Assembly (NCBI GenBank): GCA_036172665.1
Contig: CM069875.1
Span: forward strand, 19,499,806-19,563,805
Direction of reading: 5' to 3'
Length of the DNA stretch: 64,000 bases
Source of the DNA: Prosopocoilus inquinatus
Taxonomy: Eukaryota > Arthropoda > Insecta > Coleoptera > Lucanidae
Shown: in pieces, positions 1-9,907 of the stretch
How positions within the stretch are numbered: the stretch's first letter is position 1
How the letters are laid out: each line of letters opens with the position of its first letter
Translations under genes and position numbers: made by a program
The notes under the pieces: generated by a model
What the model saw: only the letters and a program-made list of their open reading frames with translations
The model's database searches: none
What the model was told of the DNA's origin: nothing

Positions 1-26
1 CCAACTAGGTTGTAGATGGACTTTCG

Positions 27-224
27 CTAATCTAGCTTAATACGCCATTTCGCAAATGACAAACGAGAATGTGAAATATTAAAAAGGTCGACAGAACCCC
101 TAGCAACATGTTTCGCCATTAGTTCGACTAGTTGTATTAGTTTTACTACGTCACAGAGAGCATTTAAAATGTTTCCCAAAACTTCTGTAACAGGTGTTAC
201 TTTCCGTGGTTTTACGTGGAACAT
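27..224 (-). CDS. Uncharacterised short open reading frame
   Basis: I do not recognise this 65-codon frame. It lies in a patch slightly richer in G+C than its surroundings and starts with ATG. It has no signal peptide, membrane segment or motif I can name. It could be a piece of an exon or an old mobile-element fragment cut by the window edge, or simply a chance frame. Reported only because base composition differs a little from the flanking AT-rich DNA. Confidence 0.15.
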   Translation of the reverse strand: MFHVKPRKVTPVTEVLGNILNALCDVVKLIQLVELMAKHVARGSVDLFNISHSRLSFAKWRIKLD

Positions 225-1848
225 AATTTAATAAACACAGAGCTATCAATATTTTATTATTCTAAAAGTTTAATAAGACAAGTCATATACACTCAAAGTA
301 TCACCATCCTTTGTTTTTACATGAAGTTAAAACAAGTTAAAACAAGTTCAGAGGAGTACAATACTTATAAGTGCAGGCGAATCGAAAATTCTATAACAAT
401 AAACGTTTCTTTGAGAATATATCCAACAATACATTTACTATATTACTTGCATAAACCTTATTTATCCGGCACTGGTGTAGTTGACAGTAAAAGTTTCTGC
501 TTGTAAATGCTTTCGATAAAAAAAATTGCAAAAATCCTGCCCTGGGTAAACTGTAAATTTTAAGCGTGAGAACTAACTGCACCACATCGAATACTATCAA
601 TTGTACTCCTTTGTATCATCTTTAAGTACTTTGAACATTTTTATTGCATATAAATAATTCAAAGTGGCAAGTTGAGGCAAGAAGACACAGTCGATTCGTA
701 ATTACGCGTCTAAACGTAATTTATCGCCAGTTTTATTTACGCGGTGATGTTATGATGATGACATTATCAAATAGTTCTCACGGTGAATTTGCCATACTTA
801 TGTTTTGTATTTGTTTTAGATTAAAACGCGTGATATGCAAAATTTGGTTTGTTGTTGAATTCACACATCAGGCTGGGAAGGATTCGATTTGCTGTGCGCG
901 TCCTGTTTAGATTTCTTTTAAAAAAAAATGTAAATAAAATTCTTAATTAGTTATTCTTTTTGTCAGATAGTAAAAATTAACAAATTGTGGAAAAAAAAAC
1001 AGGAGCAAATAAAAAACATCTAAGTAACAATGGTAAAACTGCTTGTTAACCGTACTAAAAAAGCTTAACAATATGACGCATCATGATTTCATACCGCGGA
1101 AATTATTTAATAATAAACATAACTCACTTCCACTTATATCATAAATAGAATCCCTCTTATTTTTTTACAATTAGTCTGTAGGTTTTAGGTTTCTAAATAA
1201 ATATTCAGCATCTTTAGCAGTGAGTTATGCCGTTCTAACTTGTATTCAAAAATCCTATGAGACAACATTCCGAAAGTCCTTATATGTTCGGATTCAAAGA
1301 ACGTGCTGGAAAATTCAGCATTCTTGTCGCGGCTATTATAAATCTAATTAAGAAAATTCCTCGTGAACGTTTTTATAGTGACATCGATTTGAATTTAATT
1401 GTTAAGGATGCCAATACCCATAGGATAATTCAAAATAAAAAATTGATCCTAAACTGGTCTGTCAAAAACCAGTAAAATGTAAAAGTTGTTATGCTTCTGT
1501 TTTCCTTAATTCTTGGTAATGGGGTAGATGAATAAAAAAAAGCAAATGCTTTTACTTCAATTATTATTTTTTAAACGCTTAATTGCATGGAAATCATTAT
1601 CCTATTTCTCTTATAAAAAATATTACCGTGTTCGAGAATCAATAATTTAGAAGTTAAATTTTCTCCACATATTTGGTAGTTTCCTTTAAAAAATTTCAAG
1701 CAAAAGCATTTGCTTCGTTTTATTCATTTGACCCATTATTAAGATTTATAAAAGCCTAACTAGTTTGTCCAAAGAATACAAGACTCCCTAGTTTCCTACA
1801 ATTTCTTTGATTTTCTGAAGAATTAATGCTGACGAGCTTACAGAGCCG
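225..1848. other. AT-rich DNA without recognisable genes
   Basis: Only short frames of under 100 codons occur here, including one of 72 codons at 1257-1475 (+) that I cannot assign to any family. No RNA gene, paired terminal repeats or tandem array is evident. Confidence 0.5.
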
Positions 1849-2120
1849 ACGGAAGAGGGTAAGCAAGGTAAGTAAGGCATGAGGATGCTCATACAAGGGG
1901 GTCGCCAAAACAGGGGAAAATTAAATATAAATTTTTGTTACATTACGAAAATTAATTGATGCAACTCAATTCATTATTTCTACAAAATATGCAAATATAA
2001 ATACATACCGTGTGTCCCTAAATGAACAGAAAAAAGAAGAAACTTCTTTATTGTTTCAAATGTGCATATCTCCATAAATCTTATACAATATTTTATATTA
2101 AGAAGGAAACTAATGTTCAT
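1849..2120. repeat. Dispersed repeat family A, copy 1
   Basis: A segment beginning with GGTAAGCAAGGTAAGTAAGG and then GCATGAGG is shared, with moderate divergence, with 29846-30170 and 33668-33730. The similarity to the 29.8-kb copy continues downstream through a shared TTTTTGTTACATTAC block and a stretch around TCATTATTTCTACAAAA. No coding potential or terminal repeats are seen, so the class is unknown. Confidence 0.5.
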
Positions 2121-3811
2121 AATGAAGAAGATGCTGTTGTAATATTGGTTTGGTTCGGTAACTGAAGCTCCAAAAACTTAAAATTAATACAAAAAAAAAA
2201 TTATTAAAAAATCGACCGTTCCATTCTGAAATTTGAGCATAAACATTGTTCATAAAAAAATTTATATTCAGCAATGTCACAAGATCTGCTGATAATTTTC
2301 TACGTAAGTTGTAACTACACAGAACGACATATGCGATTGTTGCTGATACTGTAACTAGATTTAATTCTGTAAAGCCTTGGAAAGTATATTTATGATTACG
2401 TAATAGTATTTTTTTCGTTATCTTAAATAAAACATTAAAATGTAAATTTTGAGATACCCAGGATACATTCTTTATTTATAATACTTTTCCAAACATCATT
2501 TAAAATGGTCCCAAGTTAAACACAAATTTGTTAAAATTGATTTTTTCACACAAAGTTTGGAAAAATAAAGAATAGTTTCAAATTTTAAAAAAAAATTGGC
2601 AACTGTGGAAGTAGGTACCTTTTTTGAAATCGATTTCATACTCTATAGGAAGTACAGGGAGTAAGAGCAGCTTATGAAGGATGTACGCTTTTTTTTTGAA
2701 ACGCCTGTATTTTGAGAAAGAGAATGCTAATTACTGAAAAACGTTTTTGCATTCCTTAAAATCAAATTGGGAAATGTCTGATGAAATTTATCTTGAACTA
2801 CACTAGCCTGCATTTTATCAAGTCGTAGTTTACTGTAACTTCATAAAATGCCGGGTAGTATACAATATGAACACTAAGAAATGAAGACCGTTTTATAGTA
2901 AAGGGCCCTTACTTCACATGATACAAAAAAGTCATGAGAATAAGTCCTTCAGAATTAAAATCTACAGCTAGGGGCTAGGGGTGACTTTATAGTATCATAA
3001 CTCAAAAATAAAAAAAAGGATCCGCTAAAATAATATGAATAAGAAAACACGAAATTCATTCTTACCTTTCAATTATTCAATTTATTTTTGAGTGACTATT
3101 TCAGTACGTTCTGAAACTAAATTTTTTTGAATTATTCATCACTCGTTGCAATAATCACTTGGAACCAAATGAAATAATTAGGATATAAGAATGTTTCGTG
3201 TTTCCCTATACATATTACTTGCACTTTAATCCCCCCAGTATTTCCTACTGTAGTATGTATAGAGTGGTTCACAATAAATTGATTTTTTTTTTATATTTGA
3301 GATAAGAGTCTATGAATTCATATTTAACTACATTAGTCCTGTATCTTATAATAAGAGCAGTTTACTCTTAATCGATATTCATGTCTCGACGTCTACGCTG
3401 TACACCGTTCAAGATAAATTTCATGTGACAATTCCCTTTTGGTTTTAATGAATGCAGAAGCGTCCTGTTTTAATACATTTTTATAAAATCGATAATAAAA
3501 AAATCCCTTTGTAACACACTATTTGAAAGACACTGCATATAAAATCAATGATCGAGTTTATTTATTTAGGACCAGAAAGATGCTGCATTCTATCGAGTTA
3601 CAAAAGCTCGAAGAAAAATAGCAGTTGCAGTTTAGGTTAACGACATCGGTTTATTAAGCCACATAAATCAGTCTTTAGTATATATTTTGATTCTTTGATT
3701 TTTAACTTTTTCCATTATCTTTCGTTGGTATTAATCATGCCGAACGAAATCTAAGATATAATTACTCAAACCGAAAATTACTCCCGGCTGACGGAGCAAT
3801 TATTGTATAAT
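2121..3811. other. AT-rich DNA with old repeats
   Basis: No gene is visible. About 2740-2800 and 3400-3475 are similar in opposite orientation (shared core ATGAAATTTATCTTGAAC), which suggests a decayed foldback element. About 2590-2760 resembles 39755-39880 (shared TGGCAACTGTGGAA, then an ATCGATT-CATA block). These matches are diverged and their ends are not defined. Confidence 0.35.
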
Positions 3812-3815
3812 GTAT
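3812..3815. repeat. Target-site duplication GTAT, left copy
   Basis: The four bases directly before the 5' LTR match the four bases directly after the 3' LTR (10090-10093). A 4-bp duplication is usual for Ty3/gypsy integration. Confidence 0.8.
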
Positions 3816-4161
3816 TGTGGCGCGCCACCCGGCTTACTACGTCAACCTCAAGGTGTCAAAAAGTCGGTTCGTTATGCGTCATTGGCTGCCACGCCACCGG
3901 GGTCTACATCGAACAGACTAGACTTTTCCGGCGATGGAACAAACTCGAATCTTCCAGCGTTAGAAAATTCGAGAGGGCAGCAAAGGATATAAAATCGCCC
4001 GGGGTGGACTCAGGAGTGAGTCTGGTTCGAACTAGCGACCGTCGAAGTTAGATTTTAGTGTGTAAATAAATTGTTACAAATAAATTAGTTTGTAAGCGTT
4101 ATTAAATTACGGTTAAGTTTTTACATTTAAATAAATAAATTTAAACCCTAGAAACGTAACA
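3816..4161 (+). repeat. Gypsy 5' LTR
   Basis: This 346-bp LTR runs from TGTGGCGCGCC to CGTAACA. A TATAAAA box lies at 3988-3994, probably directing element transcription, and AATAAA-type polyadenylation signals lie further 3'. The U3 part is open in the frame that, in the 3' LTR, forms the C-terminus of Pol: it stays open from the LTR start to a TAA at 3990-3992 that is embedded in the TATA box. Confidence 0.9.
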
Positions 4162-4162
4162 G

Positions 4163-4179
4163 TGGTGTCGGTGTGCGGG
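4163..4179 (+). other. Candidate primer-binding site
   Basis: TGGTGTCGGTGTGCGGG begins one base after the 5' LTR and starts with TGG, as expected for pairing with a tRNA 3' CCA end. I could not assign the tRNA. Confidence 0.5.
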
Positions 4180-4475
4180 TTTGTGCAAATAAATAAACAA
4201 TTTAAAGTAAATTAAATTTAATCAGATTATTAAATAAGTACAGTATCGGAAAAAAAACAATGGCTACGAGAAAAGTGTTGTTGAAAGACTTAAAAGTGGC
4301 CGAATTAAAAACCGAATTGGAAGAACGAGAGTTAGAAACCTGTGGTTTGAAAGGCACACTTCAACAGCATCTCCGATGCGATTTGTTGACAGCTGGTGAA
4401 GATCCAGAGACGTTCCTTTTCGAAATTTCGTGTGGTCCCGCCGATTTTAATAAAATCTTGAAGGATGAATTTCGA

Positions 4476-5009
4476 GAACAATCCAGAAATTTGGACGAGA
4501 AATTTCAAGAACAGTCTGGAAATTTAGAGAAAAAGCTTCTAGAACAATCTGGAAATTTCAAGGACGAACTTCGAGAATAATCTGGAAATTTCAAGGACGA
4601 ACTTCGAGAACAATCCAGAAATTTGGACGAGAAGTTTCAAGAACAGTCTGGAAATTTAGAGAAGCTTCGAGAACAATCCAGAAATTTAGAGGAGAAACTT
4701 CTAGAACAATCTGGAAATTTCAAGGACGAGCTTCGAGAACAATCCAGAAATTTAGAGGAGAAGCTTCTAGAACAATCTGGAAATTTCAAGGACGAACTTC
4801 GAGAACAATTCAGAAATTTAGAGGAGAAGCTTCTAGAAGAATCTGGAAATTTCGACAAATTACAAAATAAATTGTTGGAACAATCTAGAGACTTAGACGA
4901 GAAATTTCTAGAGCAATCCAGAAATTTCGACGAGAAACTTCTAGAACAGTCCGGAAATTTGAAGGGTGAATTTCTAGAACAGACGAAAGGACTCGAAGAT
5001 AAACTAATG
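4476..5009 (+). repeat. 33-bp tandem repeat coding an 11-residue coiled coil
   Basis: Sixteen consecutive units begin with GAACAATCT/C or a close variant. Fourteen are 33 bp, one is 30 bp (the sixth) and one is 42 bp (the twelfth), so every length change keeps the reading frame. Each unit codes for an 11-residue block of the type EQSGNLEEKLL with hydrophobic residues at hendecad spacing. The antisense strand is also open over this array; that is a by-product of the repeat. Confidence 0.9.
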
Positions 5010-5422
5010 GTAAAAATATCGAAAGAAACAAGAAACCTGCAAGAAAATGTGGAAGAAATAATATTCCAGCAGGATAACAAAATCAAAAATCTGGAACAAA
5101 TCATGGCGGGGCTGCGAGTGTTCGGGGATCAGCCACCAGTAGAAATATTAGAAAATAATGAAACCCGAATTGTGGAAGGACCAGCAGAAAATTTTAAATT
5201 GAAAATAAAATCACCAACGTTCGATGGAAAGTCTTCTTGGCCCAACTACTTCAAACAGTTCGAAGCAGCAGCAAAAGCACACAAATGGACGGCCAGCGAA
5301 AAAGCCACTTCGTTAATTGTGACCTTGAGAGGGGACGCTATCGGTGTGCTACAGACGATGCCGCCAGAGGAACAAGAAGACTTCGACAAGCTGGTGAATA
5401 GGATGGAAATGCGTTATGCGAT

Positions 5423-5515
5423 GTTCGCCGCATTGTGGAACAGGTCTTCAAGCAGAAGAAGCCGCTGGTGTGTTGGAATTGCCAGGAGGAAGGACATGTT
5501 CGCAGGCGATGTTCA
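5423..5515 (+). pseudogene. Nucleocapsid CCHC zinc knuckle, out of frame with Gag
   Basis: In the third frame, 5471-5512 codes for CWNCQEEGHVRRRC, a C-X2-C-X4-H-X4-C knuckle that binds element RNA in Gag proteins. It is preceded by a basic stretch and is in frame neither with the capsid segment upstream nor with the protease downstream. The original Gag-Pol continuity has therefore been lost on both sides, by deletion or frameshift. Confidence 0.75.
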
Positions 5516-5520
5516 AAGCC

Positions 5521-6288
5521 CAGACAGGATTCAAGGAAGCCACAGTTAAACTAAGCCGGGTCGGTGCAGAGGGGCAAACGTCGACCCGTATTCAAAGGCC
5601 CCCAAAGACGAAAGCCAAACAAGTAATATCCCTACGGCAGTTAACCAGCAGTGTCTTCGTGGATGTTACCATTGATGACATTCCTCACACCATGTTGTTG
5701 GATACGGGTGCGACGAAGACCGTCCTAAGACCCGACGTCATCAAGTCATCTGGACGCACCGAGCGGACCAAGTGGAGACTGAAAACTGCAACTGGAACAT
5801 CAGCAACTGTCCACGGTGAAGTAGAGGTTATCATCACCATTGGTTCAACTCCAATAAAGCACCGTGCACTGGTAGCGAACATAGAGGACGAGGCAATTTT
5901 GGGCATGGACGTCATGTGTGCCCACGGGTTTCAATTGGACTTAAAGCGTGGCGTGATGGTGGTCAATAATGAGGAGTTGGTTCTACATCAACGAGGAGAC
6001 GTGGCCGCTCGAGTAGTCCTCGCTCAAGACGTTGTATTACCCAGCAGGACTGAGGTTTTCGTCGACGCAAAACTGAACGGTGTTTTTCAAGATGGGCAAG
6101 TCATTATGGTTGAACCTAGTACTGATGATCAGAAGATTGGAAGAGGAGTCCTCGTTGGGAAAATGTTGTTGACGGCAAAGGAGGAAGTACCTGTCCGCCT
6201 GATGAATGTCAATTGTTTCTCCGTCAATATCAAGAAAGGAACCACCTTGGGAAGCTGCACCATGGTGCTCCATCTTCCGCCACCTTGA
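5521..6288 (+). pseudogene. pol: Gypsy aspartic protease region
   Basis: This segment is open from before 5521 to a TGA at 6286-6288. The retropepsin active site LLDTGATKT is coded around 5695-5718, with the catalytic Asp at 5701-5703. A downstream AILGMD motif near 5895 is the second signature of retroviral-type proteases, which process the polyprotein. The approximately 110 residues after the protease continue in the same frame towards RT. The TGA at 6286 coincides with a frame change: the linker reads in another frame to about 6390-6415, then returns to the protease frame. Confidence 0.85.
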
Positions 6289-6324
6289 AGCAAACGTGCC
6301 AGAAGCGAAAGTCCCAAGGAAATT

Positions 6325-7008
6325 GTGGGAAATGGTTATGTCAACAGCCCAGGAATTGACTCCAGACCAGAAGACAAAAGCATAGAATTTGATCAGCCGC
6401 TATCAAGATGTTTTGAGGTAGAAAATGGATCCAAGGGAAGAACTGATGTCGTGAAACACAAAATAGAGACTGGAGAAGAAAGACCTATCCGTCAAGCTCC
6501 AAGGCGATTACCGTTGGCGAAGCGTGAGGAAGCGGAACGCATTATTCGCGAGATGGAAAAGGATAATGTAATAGAACCATCAAGCAGTCCGTGGGCGTCA
6601 CCAGTAGTGCTTGTGAAGAAGAAGGATGGGTCCACCAGGTTCTGTGTAGACTACCGGTTACTCAACAATGTCACCAAGAAGGATAGCTATCCCCTGCCAC
6701 GGATTGATGATACCCTGGACACCCTGGCCGGCTCAAAGATCTTCTCAACTTTGGACTTAAAGAGTGGATATTGGCAAGTGGAGCTGGCTCCTGAAGATCG
6801 ATAAAAGACGGCGTTTTCCATTGGTATGGATCTGTGGCAGTTCACAGTGATGCTATTCGGGTTATGTAATGCCCCAGCGACATTCGAGAGGTTAATAGAG
6901 ACGGTTCTGAAAGGTCTGTCCTGAACAACGTGCATGGTGTACCTTGACGACATAATTGTCGTGGGAAAGACATTCGACGACCACCTAAGGAACCTGGAAG
7001 CGGCTTCG
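6325..7008 (+). pseudogene. pol: Gypsy reverse transcriptase, palm and fingers
   Basis: RT copies element RNA into DNA. Visible motifs in order are IREMEKDNVIEPSSSPWASP, VLVKKKDGSTRFCVDYRLLN, STLDLKSGYWQVEL and, after a stop, FGLCNAPATFERL and the catalytic YLDD at 6940-6951. Two in-frame nonsense codons interrupt it: TAA at 6802-6804 and TGA at 6922-6924. A frameshift near 7000-7010 moves the rest of RT into the frame used by the next segment. The enzyme cannot be made from this copy. Confidence 0.9.
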
Positions 7009-7060
7009 CGAAGCTGGACTAAAGCTTAGCCTCAAGAAGTGTCACCTGTTCCAGAAGGAA

Positions 7061-8098
7061 GTGAATTACCTGGGGCACATTGTTAATGGAAATGGAATCG
7101 CCGTGGACCCTGTGAAGATTCAGGCGGTGAAAGACTGGCCAACTCCCCGAAATAAACACCAAATAAGGAGTTTCCTTGGCCTGTGCACTTACTATCGGCG
7201 CTACGTTCCTGGATTTGCAGACATTGCTAAGCCGTTAACAAAACTCACTGAAGAAGGTCGTCCATTTGAATGGGACCAACAGTGTCAAATTGGCTTTGAA
7301 CAACTAAAGCAGTACTTGATTAGTGCTCCTATTCTGAGTTATCCTCTCCCGGAAGGCAAATTCATCGTGGACACAGATGCTAGCAACGTTGAGATTGGTG
7401 GCGTACTCTCACAGATACAAGAGGGGCAAGAGAAGGTGATCGGCTACTTCAGTAAAGTCCTATCAAAGCCGAAACGAAACTATTGCGTCACAAGAAGGGA
7501 ATTGCTAGCCGTAGTAAAAACAATAGAACATTTCTACAAGTACTTGTATGGCAGACGCTTCCTCCTGAGGACCGATCATGCCGCTCTAAAATGGCTTCTC
7601 CGTTTCAAGAACCCAGAAGGGCAAGTTGCACGATGGATCGAACGACTTCAGGAGTACGATTTTGAAATTCAACATCGGGCAGGAACTAGCCATCGAAATG
7701 CCGATGCTTTGTCGAGAAGACCCTGTGCCGAAGACTGTAAGCACTGTAGTCGTTTGGACGAGAAAGTAGCCACGACTGCGAGGACAGCCATTGTTGACGA
7801 CAAATGGCAAGGCGAAGAACTGCGAACAGACCAGGAGAACGACCCGGATTTGAAATTAGTGCTAGAGTGGAAAAGCAGGGACGCGAGGCCTGCCTGGGAA
7901 GAGGTAGCACCATGTGCACCGTCCGTAAAATCATACTGGGCGCAGTGGGACTCCATAGTGTTGGATCGTGGTCTTCTGAGACGAAGCATAGAGAATCAGG
8001 AAGGCATGGAACAAAAGACACAGTTACTAATCCCCAAGAATAGGGTGCCAGAAGTTCTGAGGGAACTTCACGATGGAACTTCGGGAGGGCATCTATGA
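7061..8098 (+). pseudogene. pol: Gypsy RT thumb/connection, RNase H and start of integrase
   Basis: This frame is a 345-codon segment of Pol, and the coding sequence extends upstream to about 7006. NYLGHIV and IRSFLGLCTYYRRYVPGF are typical of the region after the RT palm. RNase H follows, with its acidic residues in TDAS (about 7375), RREL, RTDH and NADALSR (about 7700); it degrades the RNA template. The frame ends at a TGA (8096-8098) inside the integrase HHCC zinc domain, and a second TGA lies at 8168-8170. Both are in the same frame as the catalytic integrase downstream, so only base substitutions separate them. Confidence 0.9.
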
Positions 8099-8230
8099 GT
8101 TAAGAAGACTATGGAGAAGGTGCGCGAAAGATTTTACTGGGTGAACTGCAAGGAAGACGTGAAGGATTGATGCAGAAAGTGTGCAGTCTGCGCAGCCAGT
8201 AACGGTCCCCACAGGCGGGGTAAGGCCCCC

Positions 8231-9907
8231 ATGAGACAGTACAACGTTGGAAGTCCTTTTGAGAGAGTTGCCATCGATGTAGCCGGCCCGTTTCCAGAAA
8301 CGAATGGTGGAAACAAGTACATCGTCGTGGTAATGGACTACTTTAGCAAGTGGGTTGAAGCTTACGCCCTACCTAACCAAGAGGCAGTCACTATTGCGGA
8401 AGTCCTGCGGATCAGTCGGTATGGTGCACCTATGGAACTGCATTCAGACCGAGGAAGGAACTTTGAATCGGCCTTGTTCAAGAACGTGTGTACTCTGCTC
8501 GGCGTACGAAAAACTAGAACAACTGCACTCCACCCACAGTCGGACGGAATGGTGGAAAGGTTCAATAGAACCATCAACCGACATTTGTCCCAGGTCGTTT
8601 CCGATCATCAGAGGGACTGGGACACGTACATCCCCCTGTTTCTAATGGCATACCGCTCATCTGTTCATGAGACAACAGGGGAGACTCCCGCGAAAGTGGT
8701 ATTCGGGCGAGAGCCGAGACTGCCCTGCGACCTGAAGTTTGGTGTGAAGCCTGGCGAAGTCTCTGCCGACGAAGATTACGTGAGCAAATTACGCAGGAAA
8801 ATGGATGACATCCACAACCAAGTGCGTCACAATATACAGACGACCAGCGATCGGATGAAGGAGCACTATGACATCAACGCTCAACACGGGGGATACCAAC
8901 CTGGAGCACTGGTCTGGCTTTATAACCCCCAAAGACGTCGAGGCCTCTCCCCAAAATTGCAGACCTCTTGGGAAGGTCCTTACAAAGTGATGAAACGGAT
9001 CAACGACGTCGTTTACCGCATCAAGAAGGTCCCCCATGGCAAACCCAAAGTAATCCACTTCAACCGGATAGCCCCTTACCATGGAGAAGCAGATGAAGGG
9101 ACAGTACAAAGGGCGCAAGTTTCCGAAGTGAACTTCATGTCTCATCACGCCGAAGGAAGCAAGGCACGGTTTGGACTGACCACGGAGAAGCAACAAGATC
9201 TCTTTAAAGTGCCACTGGAGTACAGTCTGGCCCACTGCGTAGCAGAAGACCTGAAAATGTCCAAAGGAATCGCTCAGGTGTTTAGGAAGAAATTTGGCCA
9301 AATCGAGGAGCTACGAAGACAGCATCCCATGGTAGACAAGAGCTTGCAGATCATTGATTCGACGGCAGATCGGAGGCGCCACGTGCATTATTTAGTCACT
9401 AAGAAGACATCAAGCGGTAAACCTGACAATCAAAGTATGTGGAGAGCCCTATATAGCCTGAGGAGACAGCTAATAGAGAACCATCAGATGAAGTTAGCCA
9501 TCCCCAAATTGGGCTGCGGATTGGACGGACTAGACTGGAGAGTAATTCGAAGCATGCTGGAAGTCATCTTCCACAGAACGGGAATTGAAGTCCTAGTCTG
9601 CAGCCACCACCCACAGGCAACAGTCAGCAACAGCAAAACCGTAGACTGTTACTTCTTCCAGACGGGAAGTTGCAAGAATGGGCCAGCATGTAGATTCCGA
9701 CACCCTCCTTCAAGACTATCACCAGGAACATTTCGAGACGAAACGTTTTTAAGAAGGGGGCAGTGTGGCGCGCCAACCGGCTTAGCGCAAGGCGTCAAGA
9801 AGTCGGTTCGCTGTTATGTGTCATCGGCCGTCACGCCACCGGGGCCTACATCGAACAGACTAGATTTCTCCAGCATGGAGGATTCCAGACGGCAGCAAAT
9901 GATATAA
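8231..9907 (+). CDS. pol: Integrase catalytic core fused to TARG1-like macro domain and CCCH zinc finger
   Basis: This is the intact 558-codon C-terminal part of Pol; the ATG at 8231 is the first after the upstream stops, not the original start. Integrase has Asp16 (IDVAGPF), Asp73 (HSDRGRNFE) and Glu109 (GMVERFNRT), a DD35E spacing, followed by a GPY/F-type module (WEGPYKVM, residue about 250). Residues about 320-457 are a macro domain of the TARG1/OARD1 type: SLAHC, then EDLKMSKGIAQVFRKKFG, LVTKK and GCGLDGLDW. Lys391 and Asp432 are 41 residues apart, as are the catalytic Lys84 and Asp125 of human TARG1, which removes ADP-ribose from acidic residues. Cys473, Cys481, Cys487 and His491 form a C-X7-C-X5-C-X3-H finger. 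The frame crosses the purine tract and ends in the 3' LTR at TAA 9905-9907. The domain identification is strong; enzymatic activity is inferred. Confidence 0.92.
   Translation: MRQYNVGSPFERVAIDVAGPFPETNGGNKYIVVVMDYFSKWVEAYALPNQEAVTIAEVLRISRYGAPMELHSDRGRNFESALFKNVCTLLGVRKTRTTALHPQSDGMVERFNRTINRHLSQVVSDHQRDWDTYIPLFLMAYRSSVHETTGETPAKVVFGREPRLPCDLKFGVKPGEVSADEDYVSKLRRKMDDIHNQVRHNIQTTSDRMKEHYDINAQHGGYQPGALVWLYNPQRRRGLSPKLQTSWEGPYKVMKRINDVVYRIKKVPHGKPKVIHFNRIAPYHGEADEGTVQRAQVSEVNFMSHHAEGSKARFGLTTEKQQDLFKVPLEYSLAHCVAEDLKMSKGIAQVFRKKFGQIEELRRQHPMVDKSLQIIDSTADRRRHVHYLVTKKTSSGKPDNQSMWRALYSLRRQLIENHQMKLAIPKLGCGLDGLDWRVIRSMLEVIFHRTGIEVLVCSHHPQATVSNSKTVDCYFFQTGSCKNGPACRFRHPPSRLSPGTFRDETFLRRGQCGAPTGLAQGVKKSVRCYVSSAVTPPGPTSNRLDFSSMEDSRRQQMI
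9751..9763 (+). other. Polypurine tract of the gypsy element
   Basis: AAGAAGGGGGCAG directly precedes the 3' LTR and would prime plus-strand DNA synthesis. It lies within the Pol reading frame, so it is also coding. Confidence 0.75.

Larger units (their letters stand above)
4260..5549 (+). pseudogene. gag: Gypsy Gag, SAP-like domain plus hendecad coiled coil, broken
   Basis: Gag should form the particle and package element RNA. The ATG at 4260 lies 98 bp after the 5' LTR. Residues about 8-45 (LKVAELKTELEERELET then LKGTLQQHL) look like a SAP motif, a two-helix DNA-binding fold. From 4476 to 5009 an 11-residue repeat of the type EQSGNFKDELR predicts a long coiled coil. After about residue 315 a capsid-type segment begins (SPTFDGKSSWPNYFKQFEAA). 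There are two kinds of break. A TAA at 4578-4580 interrupts the repeat, with the frame continuing unchanged beyond it. Near 5412-5425 much of the capsid is missing and the frame changes. The frame's nominal stop at 5549 is therefore not the original end. Confidence 0.8.

Noticed and set aside
4637..5104. 155-codon minus-strand frame rich in SCSRSFSSKF repeats
   Set aside because: It is the antisense of the 33-bp Gag repeat; a repeat unit divisible by three keeps several frames open.
8231..9120. A chromodomain at the integrase C-terminus
   Set aside because: After the GPY/F module no chromodomain pattern is seen; the following sequence is a linker and then the macro domain.
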